DNA of 64,000 bases from Janibacter melonis (GCF_020567375.1 NZ_JAJBZM010000001.1:481396-545395), one strand, 5' to 3'; numbered from the stretch's first letter, positions 9,231-18,136 are shown. The notes: a model not told the origin generated them from the letters alone. Program-made: numbers and translations.

Positions 9231-10217
9231 TCAGGCCGCGGCCGCCAGGGCGTCGACGAGCAGGTCGGCGCTCGCGTCGCCGTACGCCTCGCGGAAGCGG
9301 GCGACGAAGTCCTCGCGCCCCAGCTCGTACTCCTGGGTGCCGACGGTCTCGATGACGTAGGTCGCGAGCATCGAGCCCACCTCGGCCGACTCGCGCAGCG
9401 GCAGGCCGATGGCGATGCCGGTGATGAAGCCGGCACGGAAGGCGTCGCCGACCCCGGTCGGGTCGGCCTTGCGCACCTCACGGGCAGCGGGGACGACGAC
9501 CGGCTCGGGCAGCTCGGCGCCGGTGATCCGCACGCCGTCCTTGCCCAGGGTCGTCACCCGGAAGCGCACGCGCGCGGTGATCTCGTCCTGGCTCCAGCCG
9601 GTCTTCTGCTCGGTGAGGTGCGACTCGTACTCGTTGGTGATGAGGTACTCGGCCCCCTCGACGAGGTCGCGGATGAAGGCGCCGTCGCTGAAGGCGAGCT
9701 GCTGGCTCGGGTCGGCGACGAAGGGGATGCCGCGCTTGCGGCACTCGTCGGTGTGCCGGCGCATGGCCTCGGGGTCGTCGGGGCCGACGAGCACGAGGTC
9801 GAGGCCCCCGAGGCGGTCGGCCACGGGCCCGAGCTCGATCTCGCGGGCCTCGGACATCGCGCCCGCGTAGAAGGTCGCGATCTGGGCCATGTCGTCGTCG
9901 GTCGTGCACACGAAGCGAGCCGTGTGCTGCGTCTGGGAGACGCGCACGGAGGCGCAGTCGACGCCGTGGCGCTCCAGCCACGAGCGGTAGTCGGCGAAGT
10001 CCTCGCCTACGGCCCCGACGAGCACCGGGTGCTGGCCCAGGCGCGCCATGCCGAAGCAGATGTTCGCGGCGACGCCCCCTCGTCGGATGTCGAGCTTGTG
10101 AGCGAGGAAGCTCAGCGAGATCTTGTCGAGCTGGTCGACGACGAGGGAGTCGGCGAAACGGCCCGAGAAGGTCATGAGGTGGTCGGTGGCGATGGATCCG
10201 GCGATGGCGATGCGCAC
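9231..10217 (-). CDS. adoK: PfkB-family carbohydrate/adenosine kinase
   Basis: 328 residues from GTG 10217, which follows the hexamer TACAGT by six bases, so the mRNA is probably leaderless. The PfkB fold is shown by RRGGVAANICFGMARLG near the N-terminus and by the anion-hole and catalytic-base motif DPTGVGDAFRAGF near the C-terminus. Position after ctaC and sequence style match mycobacterial AdoK, which phosphorylates adenosine to AMP; a ribokinase-like substrate cannot be excluded. The upstream reading to 10379 is non-coding and overlaps the divergent padR promoter. Confidence 0.85.
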   Translation of the reverse strand: MRIAIAGSIATDHLMTFSGRFADSLVVDQLDKISLSFLAHKLDIRRGGVAANICFGMARLGQHPVLVGAVGEDFADYRSWLERHGVDCASVRVSQTQHTARFVCTTDDDMAQIATFYAGAMSEAREIELGPVADRLGGLDLVLVGPDDPEAMRRHTDECRKRGIPFVADPSQQLAFSDGAFIRDLVEGAEYLITNEYESHLTEQKTGWSQDEITARVRFRVTTLGKDGVRITGAELPEPVVVPAAREVRKADPTGVGDAFRAGFITGIAIGLPLRESAEVGSMLATYVIETVGTQEYELGREDFVARFREAYGDASADLLVDALAAAA

Positions 10218-10315
10218 CGCCGCACTGTATCCGGCGGGTCGCCGCACCCACGGCCCACCACCCGGGGTCGTCGGACCGCCACCGTCGCCGCTCTGTGCTG
10301 TGCACCGTCTGGTAC

Positions 10316-10344
10316 TTGACATCGCTAGGTAGCGGGTGGACAGT
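10316..10344 (+). promoter_or_regulatory. padR promoter with CGCTA-GG-TAGCG operator
   Basis: A consensus -35 TTGACA at 10316-10321 is followed by a perfect palindrome, CGCTA-GG-TAGCG at 10323-10334, in the spacer, 17 bases before a weak -10 (GACAGT, 10339-10344). A site in this place would block RNA polymerase, so it is a good candidate for autoregulation by the PadR protein encoded just downstream. Confidence 0.55.
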
Positions 10345-10350
10345 TGCGCC

Positions 10351-10698
10351 ATGCCCACCCACGACCCGCAGATGCTCAAGGGAGTCCTCGGGCTGCTGCT
10401 GCTCAGCGTGCTGTCGACCGGCGACAGCTACGGCTACGGCCTCGTCACCCAGCTGCGCGAGGCCGGCTTCGACGACCTCGCCGAGGGCACGGTCTACCCG
10501 GCCCTCACCCGGCTCGAGGGCGCCGGTCTCCTCGCGTCGCACCTCGTGCGCAGCGAGTCCGGCCCGGCCCGCAAGTACTACGGCCTCACCGAGGCCGGCC
10601 GGGCCGAGCTCGTCGCGCGGCGCTCCGCCTGGGAGCACCTCGTCTCGTCCGTCCAGACCGCGACCACCGTGTCGCCCACCTCAGGGGAGAGAGCATGA
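10351..10698 (+). CDS. PadR-family transcriptional regulator
   Basis: 115 residues from ATG 10351. The typical PadR winged helix is visible: LKGVLGLLLLSVL, then DSYGYGLVTQLREAGF, then EGTVYPALTRLEGAGLL and KYYGLTEAGRAEL. PadR proteins with this domain size usually repress a neighbouring membrane protein or transporter operon. The stop overlaps the start of the next gene (ATGA, 10695-10698). The promoter contains a palindrome that may be its own operator. Confidence 0.93.
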   Translation: MPTHDPQMLKGVLGLLLLSVLSTGDSYGYGLVTQLREAGFDDLAEGTVYPALTRLEGAGLLASHLVRSESGPARKYYGLTEAGRAELVARRSAWEHLVSSVQTATTVSPTSGERA

Positions 10699-11240
10699 CG
10701 ATCATCGACCGGGCCCGGATCGAGTCCGCGATCCTGCGCTACGACTTCTGGCTCGAGATGCGCGGCGTGCGCGGGTCGCGACGCCGCGACCTGCGACGCG
10801 AGCTGCGCGCCAACCTCGCCGAGGCGAGCACCGACGTCGGCACGACCCGCGCGCTCTTCGGCATCGGCTCCCCCAAGGAGCTCGCCTTCGGCGCCACGGA
10901 GACCGACCCGACCCGCCCGCGGTGGTCTCAGGCCGCGATGGCCGCGGCCGCCGTCTTCACCGTCGTCCTCTTCGGCTGCGTGCTCACGGCGATCGCCTTC
11001 ACCTCGGGCGTCGAGGCGAGCGGGGCGACGGGGCGCGAGGTGAGCGGCACGGTCTTCCCGTGGTTCGGGGTCGACTACACCGCCCAGGTCGACCCCGGCC
11101 GCAGCTACTCCGCCGGCGCAGGGGGCATCGGCGGGTACCTCCTCGGGCTGCCGCTGCTCACCTTCGTGCTTGTCGCCCAGCCGTGGCGGCTGCTGCGCCG
11201 GGGCCACCGCGCGCCCGCGGCCTCCAGCCCGCGGGCCTGA
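10695..11240 (+). CDS. Membrane protein with HAAS-like N-terminus, PadR partner
   Basis: 181 residues, preceded by AGGGGAGAG. The N-terminal helical segment (about residues 8-65) resembles the HAAS/permease-prefix domain that commonly accompanies PadR regulators. Two hydrophobic helices follow (about 78-100 and 145-165), separated by an extracytoplasmic loop. Overlap with padR by four bases shows coupling. In other bacteria such PadR/HAAS pairs adjust envelope-related genes; the role here is unknown. Confidence 0.75.
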   Translation: MTIIDRARIESAILRYDFWLEMRGVRGSRRRDLRRELRANLAEASTDVGTTRALFGIGSPKELAFGATETDPTRPRWSQAAMAAAAVFTVVLFGCVLTAIAFTSGVEASGATGREVSGTVFPWFGVDYTAQVDPGRSYSAGAGGIGGYLLGLPLLTFVLVAQPWRLLRRGHRAPAASSPRA

Positions 11241-11272
11241 GAGCTCGAGCCGAGGCCCCGGACCCGCAGACG

Positions 11273-11310
11273 ACGACGGGCCCCTCACCGCGAGGTGAGG
11301 GGCCCGTCGT
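11273..11310. terminator. Bidirectional terminator between the PadR/HAAS unit and erpA
   Basis: A perfect 17-bp stem (11273-11289 with 11294-11310) and a GCGA tetraloop, located between two convergent genes. The arm ACGACGGGCCCCTCACC pairs fully with its partner. It can serve both strands. Confidence 0.85.
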
Positions 11311-11348
11311 GCGTGGTGAGCTCGTGCTCGCTCACCGGCAGCGCTCGA

Positions 11349-11732
11349 TCAGCTGAAGGAGTCGCCGCAGGCGCAGGAGCTGCCGGCGTTGGGGTTGTCG
11401 ATCGTGAAGCCCTGCTTCTCGATCGTGTCGGCGAAGTCGATCGTCGCACCGGTGAGGTACGGGGCCGACATCCGGTCGACGACGACGCCGACGCCGTCGA
11501 AGTCGCGGACGAGGTCGCCGTCGAGGGTGCGCTCGTCGAAGTACAGCTGGTAGATCAGGCCGGAGCAGCCACCGGGCTGCACACCCACGCGCAGGCGGAG
11601 GTCGTCGCGACCCTCCTGCTCGAGGAGGGACTTGACCTTGCCAGCCGCGAGGTCGGTGAGCAGCACGCCGTGGGTCTCCTCGGCGGTGGCCTGCTCGGTG
11701 GTCGTCGTGACCGTCTCGTCCTGGACGCTCAT
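11349..11732 (-). CDS. erpA: A-type iron-sulfur carrier/insertion protein
   Basis: 127 residues from ATG 11732, selected because GAGGA lies seven bases upstream; a GTG at 11744 is in frame but less well placed. The three conserved cysteines of the HesB/IscA/ErpA family are present: one in GGCSGLIY and two in the C-terminal SSCACGDSF. It carries Fe-S clusters to target enzymes; the nearby lipA and the respiratory Rieske protein are plausible clients. Mycobacteria keep the same gene between adoK and the glycerate kinase gene. Confidence 0.92.
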   Translation of the reverse strand: MSVQDETVTTTTEQATAEETHGVLLTDLAAGKVKSLLEQEGRDDLRLRVGVQPGGCSGLIYQLYFDERTLDGDLVRDFDGVGVVVDRMSAPYLTGATIDFADTIEKQGFTIDNPNAGSSCACGDSFS

Positions 11733-11870
11733 GGTGATCCTCACGTGTCTCGGGGGGCGGGCGTAGATCCCGTCAGCGGGGTGAACACCGGCGGTGCCGG
11801 AGATCTTCCCGCACCCCCAATGTACGTCAGGGCGAGCCGAGGGCGGCAGCCCCGGGGTCGCAGCGCGCGG

Positions 11871-13037
11871 TCAGCGACCCGGTGACCACGTGGCCGCGAC
11901 ACGGCTGACCCGGGCGGTGAGCCGTGGCACCGGGTCGGCGAGCGAGGCGTCGAGGTCGGCGAGCGACTCGGCGACGGCGTAGACCCCGCTCGCCCCCATC
12001 GCCATCGCCTCGCGCCGACCGAGGAGCACCCGGCCGGCGACGACGACGACGGGCGTGCCGTGGCGGCCCGCCGCGGTGCACACGCCGCTGACGACCGTGC
12101 CCTGGCGCGACTGCCAGTCCAGGCAGCCCTCGCCGGTGAGGACGAGGTCGGCCGCGCCGACGAGCATGTCGACCCCGACCGCCTCCAGCGTCGTGTCGAC
12201 GCCGCTCACGCGCCGGGCGCCGAGGACGAGCAGCGCGTAGCCGATCCCACCGGCGGCGCCGGCCCCTGGCTCGCGGTCGAGCCGGCGAGGTCGGCCGGTC
12301 AGCAGGTCGGTCGGCGCCGGGTGCGCCGCGGTCACGGCGGCGACGAGGTGCCCGAGGGCGCCCTCGAGGTCCTGGGCGAGCTGCGGGCTGGCGCCCTTGT
12401 CCTCGGCGTGGCTCGCGCTCGCCCCGTCGAGACCGAGCAGCGGCACGTCGACGTCGGTCGCCGCGACGAGCTCGACGTCGCGCAGGGCCTCGCGGGCCCG
12501 GGGCACGACGTCGACGAGGTCGTCGGGCGCCACCGCGCCGAGGGCCAGCCCCCCACGGGTGAGCGTGCCCTCCTCGAGCCCGGCGAGGACGGCGAGCATC
12601 CCGGCGCCGGCGTCGTTGGTGGCCGACCCGCCGAGCCCGACGACGACCCGGTCGGCGCCCGTCTCGACCGCGGCGAGGACGAGCTCGCCCAGACCGGCGG
12701 AGGTCGTCACCGCGGGGTCGCGCTCGTTGGCCTCGAGGAGGTGCAGCCCAACGGCCTGGGCGCTCTCGACCCAGGCCGTGCGCCGCTCGCCGTCGGTCGT
12801 CACGAGGACCGTCGCGGGCACCGGCCGGCCGAGCGGGTCGCCGACGGTGACGAGCACGCTCTCGCCGCCGATGGCACCGGCGAGGACGTCGAGGAATCCT
12901 GGACCGCCGTCGGACAGGGGCAGCAGGGTCAGCAGGTCGTCAGGGGCGGCGCGGCGCCACCCCTGTGCCATCGCCTCCGCCGCCTGGGTCGCGGTGAGCG
13001 TGCCGGTGAAGGCGTCGGGGGCGATGAGGACGTGCAC
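11871..13037 (-). CDS. glxK: Glycerate kinase (GlxK/GarK family)
   Basis: 388 residues starting IAPDAFTGTLTATQAAEAM after MHVL, with LPLSDGGPGF and VGLGGSATNDAGAGML, all signature motifs of the type-1 glycerate kinase family. It phosphorylates D-glycerate, usually to 2-phosphoglycerate, feeding glyoxylate and serine carbon into lower glycolysis. GTG 13037 is eight bases after TACAGT (13051-13046), suggesting a leaderless message. The position next to erpA is shared with mycobacteria. Confidence 0.93.
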   Translation of the reverse strand: MHVLIAPDAFTGTLTATQAAEAMAQGWRRAAPDDLLTLLPLSDGGPGFLDVLAGAIGGESVLVTVGDPLGRPVPATVLVTTDGERRTAWVESAQAVGLHLLEANERDPAVTTSAGLGELVLAAVETGADRVVVGLGGSATNDAGAGMLAVLAGLEEGTLTRGGLALGAVAPDDLVDVVPRAREALRDVELVAATDVDVPLLGLDGASASHAEDKGASPQLAQDLEGALGHLVAAVTAAHPAPTDLLTGRPRRLDREPGAGAAGGIGYALLVLGARRVSGVDTTLEAVGVDMLVGAADLVLTGEGCLDWQSRQGTVVSGVCTAAGRHGTPVVVVAGRVLLGRREAMAMGASGVYAVAESLADLDASLADPVPRLTARVSRVAATWSPGR

Positions 13038-13061
13038 GGGAGGTGACTGTACCGAGCGGGC

Positions 13062-13652
13062 TCAGCCTGCGTCCGGCCCCAGGGCGCCGCCGCGCTCGGC
13101 AGGTCGTCCGGTGTCGCGGACGAGGTAGAGCCACGGGAAGGCCCGGCAGCCGACCTGCCACCCGTCCCTGGCGTAGTGCTCGGCGGGACGGCTCCACACG
13201 ACGCGGCGGTGCTCCCACTGCGTGTCCGTGCGCTCGACGAGGTGGTAGAACATGCCCGCGCCGACGGTGCGCCAGCCCTGCCGACCGGCGATCTCGAGCT
13301 CGGCGAGCTCGTCGAGCGCGGTCACCGGACCGAGCCGGCGTCGCTGCCCGGTCGTCCCCGCGCCGGGCTCTGCGGCGCCGCCACCGGGGTCGGTCTCGGA
13401 TCCGAAGCGCTGCTGCACCGCCTGACGGCTCAGGCCGAGCACTCCCCCGATGGCCGCCCAGCTGTGCCCGTGGGCCCGGGCGGCGGCGACCGCCTGGCGC
13501 AGCAGGTCTCGGGTCACCTCGTCGGCCTGGGCGGCCCGACCGACGATGGCGAGGTGATCGTCAGCCCGCTCGGGGTCGACCCCTTCGCCGAGGACGGCCC
13601 GCCCGACCCGGTCGGCGAGCCCCGGGTCGACGACCTGCACCCGGTCGCTCAC
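13062..13652 (-). CDS. Helix-turn-helix protein of unknown function
   Basis: 196 residues. A helix-turn-helix is clear around residues 60-85 (SWAAIGGVLGLSRQAVQQ). The C-terminal half (about 115-190) is rich in Trp, Tyr and His and has no family I recognise. The start overlaps the stop of the upstream small membrane protein (ATGA, 13649-13652), so both come from the promoter with two GTCAAC-N5-GTTGAC palindromes at 13894-13942. I infer that this protein may bind them, which is untested. Confidence 0.8.
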   Translation of the reverse strand: MSDRVQVVDPGLADRVGRAVLGEGVDPERADDHLAIVGRAAQADEVTRDLLRQAVAAARAHGHSWAAIGGVLGLSRQAVQQRFGSETDPGGGAAEPGAGTTGQRRRLGPVTALDELAELEIAGRQGWRTVGAGMFYHLVERTDTQWEHRRVVWSRPAEHYARDGWQVGCRAFPWLYLVRDTGRPAERGGALGPDAG

Positions 13653-13894
13653 CGCTCGTCCGCCCCGTCACGGCTGGGCAGCCACATGCCGTCCTCGTCC
13701 GGGTCTGCGTCCGAGGACCACAGCCGACGGCCGAGGAGGTAGGCGCCGCCGACCATGAGCGCGACGGTCGCGCCCTGGAAGGCGCCATGGACGAACCCCG
13801 AGTCGACGACGAGGCTGCCGACGAAGGTGAGCGCCCCGAGGGCCACGAAGGTCAGGCCCGACCGCGTGAGGAGGGAGACGTGCCGAGGAGTCAT
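13649..13894 (-). CDS. Small two-helix membrane protein
   Basis: 81 residues with two hydrophobic helices (about 11-30 and 36-55) and an acidic tail. It is the first gene of a two-gene unit with the HTH protein. The ATG sits seven bases after a -10-like TTAAGG, which has TTGACG exactly 17 bases upstream, so translation probably starts at the very 5' end of the mRNA. No family assigned. Confidence 0.75.
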   Translation of the reverse strand: MTPRHVSLLTRSGLTFVALGALTFVGSLVVDSGFVHGAFQGATVALMVGGAYLLGRRLWSSDADPDEDGMWLPSRDGADER

Positions 13895-13942
13895 GCGTCA
13901 ACCTTAAGTTGACGCACGGCGGAGCGTCAACGTCTCGTTGAC
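13894..13942 (-). promoter_or_regulatory. Leaderless promoter with twin GTCAAC-N5-GTTGAC operators
   Basis: On the minus strand TTGACG (13930-13925), 17 bases, TTAAGG (13907-13902), then seven bases to the ATG. Two palindromes overlap it: TGCGTCAAC-N5-GTTGACGCA at 13894-13916, covering the -10 and start codon, and GTCAAC-N5-GTTGAC at 13926-13942, covering the -35. The same half-site and spacing in both copies point to one dimeric regulator. Confidence 0.7.
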
Positions 13943-13952
13943 AAAGAAGTCG

Positions 13953-15035
13953 TCAGGTGGTGCGCACGAGCCCGGTCGCCGGGTCGACGTGCGGGTTGTG
14001 CTCGACCGGCACCCGCTCGCCCTCGGGCACCGGACCGGGGGCGGTCGCCCCCGGAGCGAAGGGGGACCCCCCGAGCGCCTCGCGTCCGTGCGGCTCGGCC
14101 CAGCCCGACAGGTCCGGCCCGAGGGGCACGACGCCGGTGGGGTTGATGTCGCGGTGGACGCCGTAGTAGTGCGCCTTGATGTGCACGAAGTCCGTCGTGT
14201 CGCCGAAGCCGGGCGTGGTGAAGAGGTCGCGCGCGTACGCCCACAGGACGGGCATCTCGGTGAGCTTCGAGCGGTTGCACTTGAAGTGACCGTGGTACGC
14301 GGCGTCGAAGCGGGCGAGGGTCGTGAAGAGCCGCACGTCGGCCTCGGTGATGTGCTCGCCGACGAGGTAGCGCCGGGTGGACAGACGCTCCTCGAGCCAG
14401 TCCATGGCCGTCCACAGCCGCTCGTAGGCGGCGTCGTAGGACTCCTGCGTGCCGGCGAAGCCGCAGCGGTACACCCCGTTGTTGACCTCGGTGTAGACCC
14501 GCTTGTTGACCTCGTCCATCTCGGCCCGCAGCTCCTCGGGCCACAGGTCGGGCGCTCCCTCGCGGTGGTGCTCACGCCACTGCCCAGACATGTCGTAGGT
14601 GATCCACGGGAAGTCGTTGGTCACGACCTGGCCGGAGGGGATGTCGACGACGGCCGGGACCGTGATGCCGCGCGGGTAGCCGGGCACCCGCGCCTCGTAC
14701 GCGTCCTTGATCCGCGGGATCTGCAGCACCGGGTCGAGGTGCCCCTCGTCGAGGTCGAAGGTCCAGCTGTCGGCGTCGTGGGTCGGACCGGCCACCCCCA
14801 TGGAGATGGCGTCCTCGAGCCCCAGCAGGCGGCGCACGATGATCGCGCGGTTGGCCCACGGGCAGGCGCGGGCCACGACGAGGTGGTAGCGACCGGCCTC
14901 GACCGGCCACTCCTGCTCCCCCACCGGCATGTCGCTCCCGGGCCCCTTCGCGGGGTCGGGCTCGGCGAGGATGCGGTCGCCGATGTAGTTGGTGTCCCGG
15001 GTGAAGTCCTGCTCGACGTAGCTGCCCTGTGCCAT
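13953..15035 (-). CDS. Glutathione S-transferase-family quinone reductase (YqjG/ECM4-like)
   Basis: 360 residues from ATG 15035; this start is favoured over GTG 15044 because TAGGGT ends seven bases upstream. The thioredoxin-fold part has the catalytic Cys in ACPWANRA, and the GST C-domain (DWLEERLSTRRYLVGEHITEAD and following) matches the omega-type glutathionyl-hydroquinone reductases. Actinobacteria lack glutathione, so mycothiol or another thiol is the likely cofactor; this is inference. It lies alone between divergent or tail-facing genes. Confidence 0.87.
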   Translation of the reverse strand: MAQGSYVEQDFTRDTNYIGDRILAEPDPAKGPGSDMPVGEQEWPVEAGRYHLVVARACPWANRAIIVRRLLGLEDAISMGVAGPTHDADSWTFDLDEGHLDPVLQIPRIKDAYEARVPGYPRGITVPAVVDIPSGQVVTNDFPWITYDMSGQWREHHREGAPDLWPEELRAEMDEVNKRVYTEVNNGVYRCGFAGTQESYDAAYERLWTAMDWLEERLSTRRYLVGEHITEADVRLFTTLARFDAAYHGHFKCNRSKLTEMPVLWAYARDLFTTPGFGDTTDFVHIKAHYYGVHRDINPTGVVPLGPDLSGWAEPHGREALGGSPFAPGATAPGPVPEGERVPVEHNPHVDPATGLVRTT

Positions 15036-15117
15036 GCCGCTCACCCTAGATGTCGTGACCGGTCGCCTCGCCGGTCGCGCGCCGCCCGTTGTCGGTGGTT
15101 GCCCCTAGCGTTGGTCC

Positions 15118-16569
15118 ATGGCACCGACGCCGGCTCCGACCACCCCGATCAGGGGTGTGTGGTCCGTGCCCACGGGCAGTGCCGCGGGCGGCTGGACCTG
15201 TGCTGGTCCGGCTCCCGGCGTCCCGATCCGACAGGCGACCGCTGCTGGTGCCGGCACCGCGCCCGACGACCCGCTCACCTGGGCCGAGCGCCGCGACGTC
15301 CTCGACGCCGCGGTGCGGGCCCTGCGCGGTCTGAGCAGCGCGATCCACCAGGCCAACGGACCCGAGCTCATGGAGGTCATGGGCGTCCTGGACGAGCTGA
15401 CCACCCTGGCCGCCGCTGGGCGCTACGTCGTCACCGCGCAAGCCCACGAGCGTGGTGAGGTCGCCCAGTCAGACGCCCCGTCCCTGCCCGCCTGGGTCAG
15501 GGAGCACGCGCCGAGCACCCGCCAAGGTGGGTGCGGCACCATCGCCCAGGCCGTGCTCGACCTGTCCCGACCCGCCAACACCCTGCTGCGCGACGCCGTC
15601 GAGGACGGCACCCTGACGCTGCCCGTCGCGCGCACCGTCATCACCGAGATCTCCCGGATCGAGTCCCGCCTGGTCGACGGAGCCCGCGACAGCGTCCTGA
15701 CCGCGATGATCGAGATGGGCCACCTGCACGGCTCCCCCGGGGTGCGATCCGTGTGCCCCGAGCTCCTCGCCCGCCACGGGATCCCCGGCGAGCTCGACAC
15801 CGAGCACGACCGGCTCCGCCGCGCCCGGGCCCTGTCCCGGCCCGTCGTCGACGACGGGCTGCACGAGTACCGCCTCGTCCTCGACCCCGAGGGCGCCGCC
15901 GTCCTCGAGGCCGCCATCGAGGCCCTGTCCGCACCAGCCCCGACCCAGGACGAGGACACCGGCATCCGCGAGCCCGACCTGCGCACCAGCGACCAGCGCC
16001 GCGCCGACGCTCTCCTCGACCTCGTCCGCACCGCGGTGGCAGGCATGGACACCAGGGCCGGCCGCGGCGCCAAGGCCACACTGCTGCTGACGATGACCTT
16101 CGAGGACCTCCGTGCACGCACGGGTGCGGCCCGGACGTTGGGCGGCCTGGACACCGGCACCCTCCTCGCGCCCGACACCATCCGCCGCCTGGCCTGTGAC
16201 GCCGAGGTCATCCCCGTCGTCCTGGGCAGCCGCAGCCAGGTCCTCGACCAAGGCACCGCCGTCCGCCTCTTCACCCCCGCCATGACCCGCCAGCTGTGGC
16301 TGCGCGACGGCGGCTGCACCTACCCCGGATGCACCGCCCCCGCCCGGTGGACCGACGCCCACCACCTCATCCACTGGGCCGACGGCGGACCCACCGACCT
16401 CAGCAACGCCGCCCTGCTCTGCGCCCGCCACCACACGATCGTCCACACCCGCCGCCTCCACGGACACCTCGACACCGACCCACCCGACAACGGGCCACCA
16501 CACGTGATCTGGGACCTCACCCCCGGCTCCTACGACCAGGCGCTGACGATCCTGCCCCGCGCCGGCTGA
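15118..16569 (+). CDS. DUF222 / HNH endonuclease domain protein (13E12-like)
   Basis: 483 residues. A long DUF222 region is followed by a C-terminal HNH motif with CTYPGC, then DAHHLIHWADGG and LLCARHH, giving the paired cysteines and histidines of the beta-beta-alpha metal fold. These proteins occur in many copies in actinobacterial genomes (the 13E12 repeat family in mycobacteria); their cellular role is not established. ATG 15118 lies six bases after TAGCGT (15106-15111), so it is probably leaderless. Confidence 0.9.
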   Translation: MAPTPAPTTPIRGVWSVPTGSAAGGWTCAGPAPGVPIRQATAAGAGTAPDDPLTWAERRDVLDAAVRALRGLSSAIHQANGPELMEVMGVLDELTTLAAAGRYVVTAQAHERGEVAQSDAPSLPAWVREHAPSTRQGGCGTIAQAVLDLSRPANTLLRDAVEDGTLTLPVARTVITEISRIESRLVDGARDSVLTAMIEMGHLHGSPGVRSVCPELLARHGIPGELDTEHDRLRRARALSRPVVDDGLHEYRLVLDPEGAAVLEAAIEALSAPAPTQDEDTGIREPDLRTSDQRRADALLDLVRTAVAGMDTRAGRGAKATLLLTMTFEDLRARTGAARTLGGLDTGTLLAPDTIRRLACDAEVIPVVLGSRSQVLDQGTAVRLFTPAMTRQLWLRDGGCTYPGCTAPARWTDAHHLIHWADGGPTDLSNAALLCARHHTIVHTRRLHGHLDTDPPDNGPPHVIWDLTPGSYDQALTILPRAG

Positions 16570-16606
16570 GGACAACCCCGCGCCGGGTGAGGTGCGCGCC
16601 CGGGTC

Positions 16607-16640
16607 TCGTGGGATCCCGGTGGATGTCGTGGGATCCCGG
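16607..16640. repeat. 14-bp tandem repeat with GGGATCCC cores
   Basis: TCGTGGGATCCCGG occurs at 16607-16620 and again at 16627-16640, with a 20-base period, in the gap between the convergent HNH and M20 genes. Each unit contains the palindrome GGGATCCC. No function evident. Confidence 0.6.
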
Positions 16641-16666
16641 AGGAGGGGCGAGCGGGCCGAGTGCGC

Positions 16667-18037
16667 TCAGCCGCGGGGCATCGCGCCGAGACGGGCCAAG
16701 AGCAGCGCCTCCGCCGCGCAGGTGCGCTCGAACTCGCCGAGGTGCAGGGACTCGTTCGCGCCGTGGGCGCGGGTGTCGGGGTCCTCGACGCCGGTGACGA
16801 GGATCGCCGCGTCGGGGAAGCGCTCGGCGAAGGCCTGGACGAAGGGGATGGACCCGCCGATGCCGACGTCGACCGGGTCGGTGCCCCACGCGTCGGCGAA
16901 GGCGGCGCGGGCCTGGTCGTAGACCGGCCCCTGCGCGTCGGCGGCGAAGCCCCAGCCCTGCTCGTCGAGCTCGACCTCGACGGTGGCGCCCCACGGGGCG
17001 TAGTCGGCGAGGTGGCGCTGCAGCGCGGCCCACGCGTCCTGCGGGTCCTCCTGCGGGTGCAGGCGCAGGTTGATCTTCGCCCGCGCCGACGCGTTGAGCA
17101 CGTTGCCCGCCTCGTCGACCGCGGGGGCGTCGATGCCGATGACGACGGCGGCCGGCTTGGTCCACAGCCGCGAGAGGATCGAGCCGGTGCCGATGAGCTC
17201 GGTGCCCGGCAGCAGGCCGGACTCCTCGCGCAGGCGCGCCTCGTCGTAGTCGAGCTCGGGGGCGTCGGTGGCCTTGAGGCCCTCGATCGCGACGTCGCCC
17301 TGGTCGTCGTGGAGGGTGGCGAGCAGCCGGGCGAGGGTGGTCAGGGCGTCGGGGCAGGCCCCGCCGAACATGCCGGAGTGCACGCCGTGGTCGAGCGTGC
17401 GCACGGTGACGACGGCGCGGATCGAGCCGCGCAGGGTCGTCGTGAGCGCCGGGGTGCCGATCGCCCAGTTGAGCGAGTCGGCCAGGACGATCGCGTCGGC
17501 CTCGAGCTTGTCGCCGTGCTCGGAGAGGATCCGCGGCAGCGACTCCGAGGCGATCTCCTCCTCGCCCTCGACGAAGATGCGCACGCTGCACGGCAGATCG
17601 CCGGCGTGCGCGCGCAGCGCGGCGACGTGGGCCATGACGCCGGCCTTGTCGTCCGCGGCGCCCCGGCCGTAGAGCCGCCCGTCGCGCTCGGTGGGCTCGA
17701 AGGGGTCGGTGTCCCAGTCCTCGAGGGCCCCGGGGGGCTGGACGTCGTGGTGCGCGTAGAGCAGGACGGTCGGCGAGCCCTCGGGGCCGGCGACGTGGCC
17801 GATGACGGCGGGGCGTCCCCCTTCGCTGACGATCTCGACGTCGAGGCCCTCCGCCCGCAGCAGCTCCGCGGTCGCCTCGGCGCTGCGCTGCACCTGGGCC
17901 TGGTCGAAGGAGTCGAGGCTGACGCTCGGGATGCGGGTGAGCGCCTCGAGGTCGGCGCGCACACCGGGCATGAGGTCACGCACGCGGTCGCGGATGGTCT
18001 GGATCTGGTCCTGGCTGAGCACGTCGGGCGAAGTCAC
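16667..18037 (-). CDS. M20-family dipeptidase/metallopeptidase
   Basis: 456 residues from GTG 18037, seven bases after TAGCGT (leaderless). The M20 zinc-site motifs are all seen: LLYAHHDVQPPG, GRGAADDKAG, VEGEEEIASES, a dimerisation-domain segment with RTLDHGVHSGMFGG, and GGSIPFVQAF near the end. It hydrolyses dipeptides or N-acyl amino acids in the cytoplasm; exact substrate unknown. The long upstream frame to 18775 is only a shadow of the next gene. Confidence 0.93.
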   Translation of the reverse strand: MTSPDVLSQDQIQTIRDRVRDLMPGVRADLEALTRIPSVSLDSFDQAQVQRSAEATAELLRAEGLDVEIVSEGGRPAVIGHVAGPEGSPTVLLYAHHDVQPPGALEDWDTDPFEPTERDGRLYGRGAADDKAGVMAHVAALRAHAGDLPCSVRIFVEGEEEIASESLPRILSEHGDKLEADAIVLADSLNWAIGTPALTTTLRGSIRAVVTVRTLDHGVHSGMFGGACPDALTTLARLLATLHDDQGDVAIEGLKATDAPELDYDEARLREESGLLPGTELIGTGSILSRLWTKPAAVVIGIDAPAVDEAGNVLNASARAKINLRLHPQEDPQDAWAALQRHLADYAPWGATVEVELDEQGWGFAADAQGPVYDQARAAFADAWGTDPVDVGIGGSIPFVQAFAERFPDAAILVTGVEDPDTRAHGANESLHLGEFERTCAAEALLLARLGAMPRG

Positions 18038-18136
18038 GTGGGGGACGCTACCGCGAGGGCGTGCGCGCGCCCCCGCGGCGGGCCGCGCCGTCGGGGCGGC
18101 GGGGAGCGGGTGGTGCGTGCACCTAGACTTCACGTC

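Noticed and set aside
16607-16640. 14-bp tandem repeat as possible attachment site
   Set aside because: No integrase nearby, no tRNA, and the unit is too short and only duplicated once.
16592-18136. Upstream extension of the DUF3043 frame to 710 codons
   Set aside because: The extension is antisense to the M20 peptidase; the real start is the leaderless GTG at 18137.
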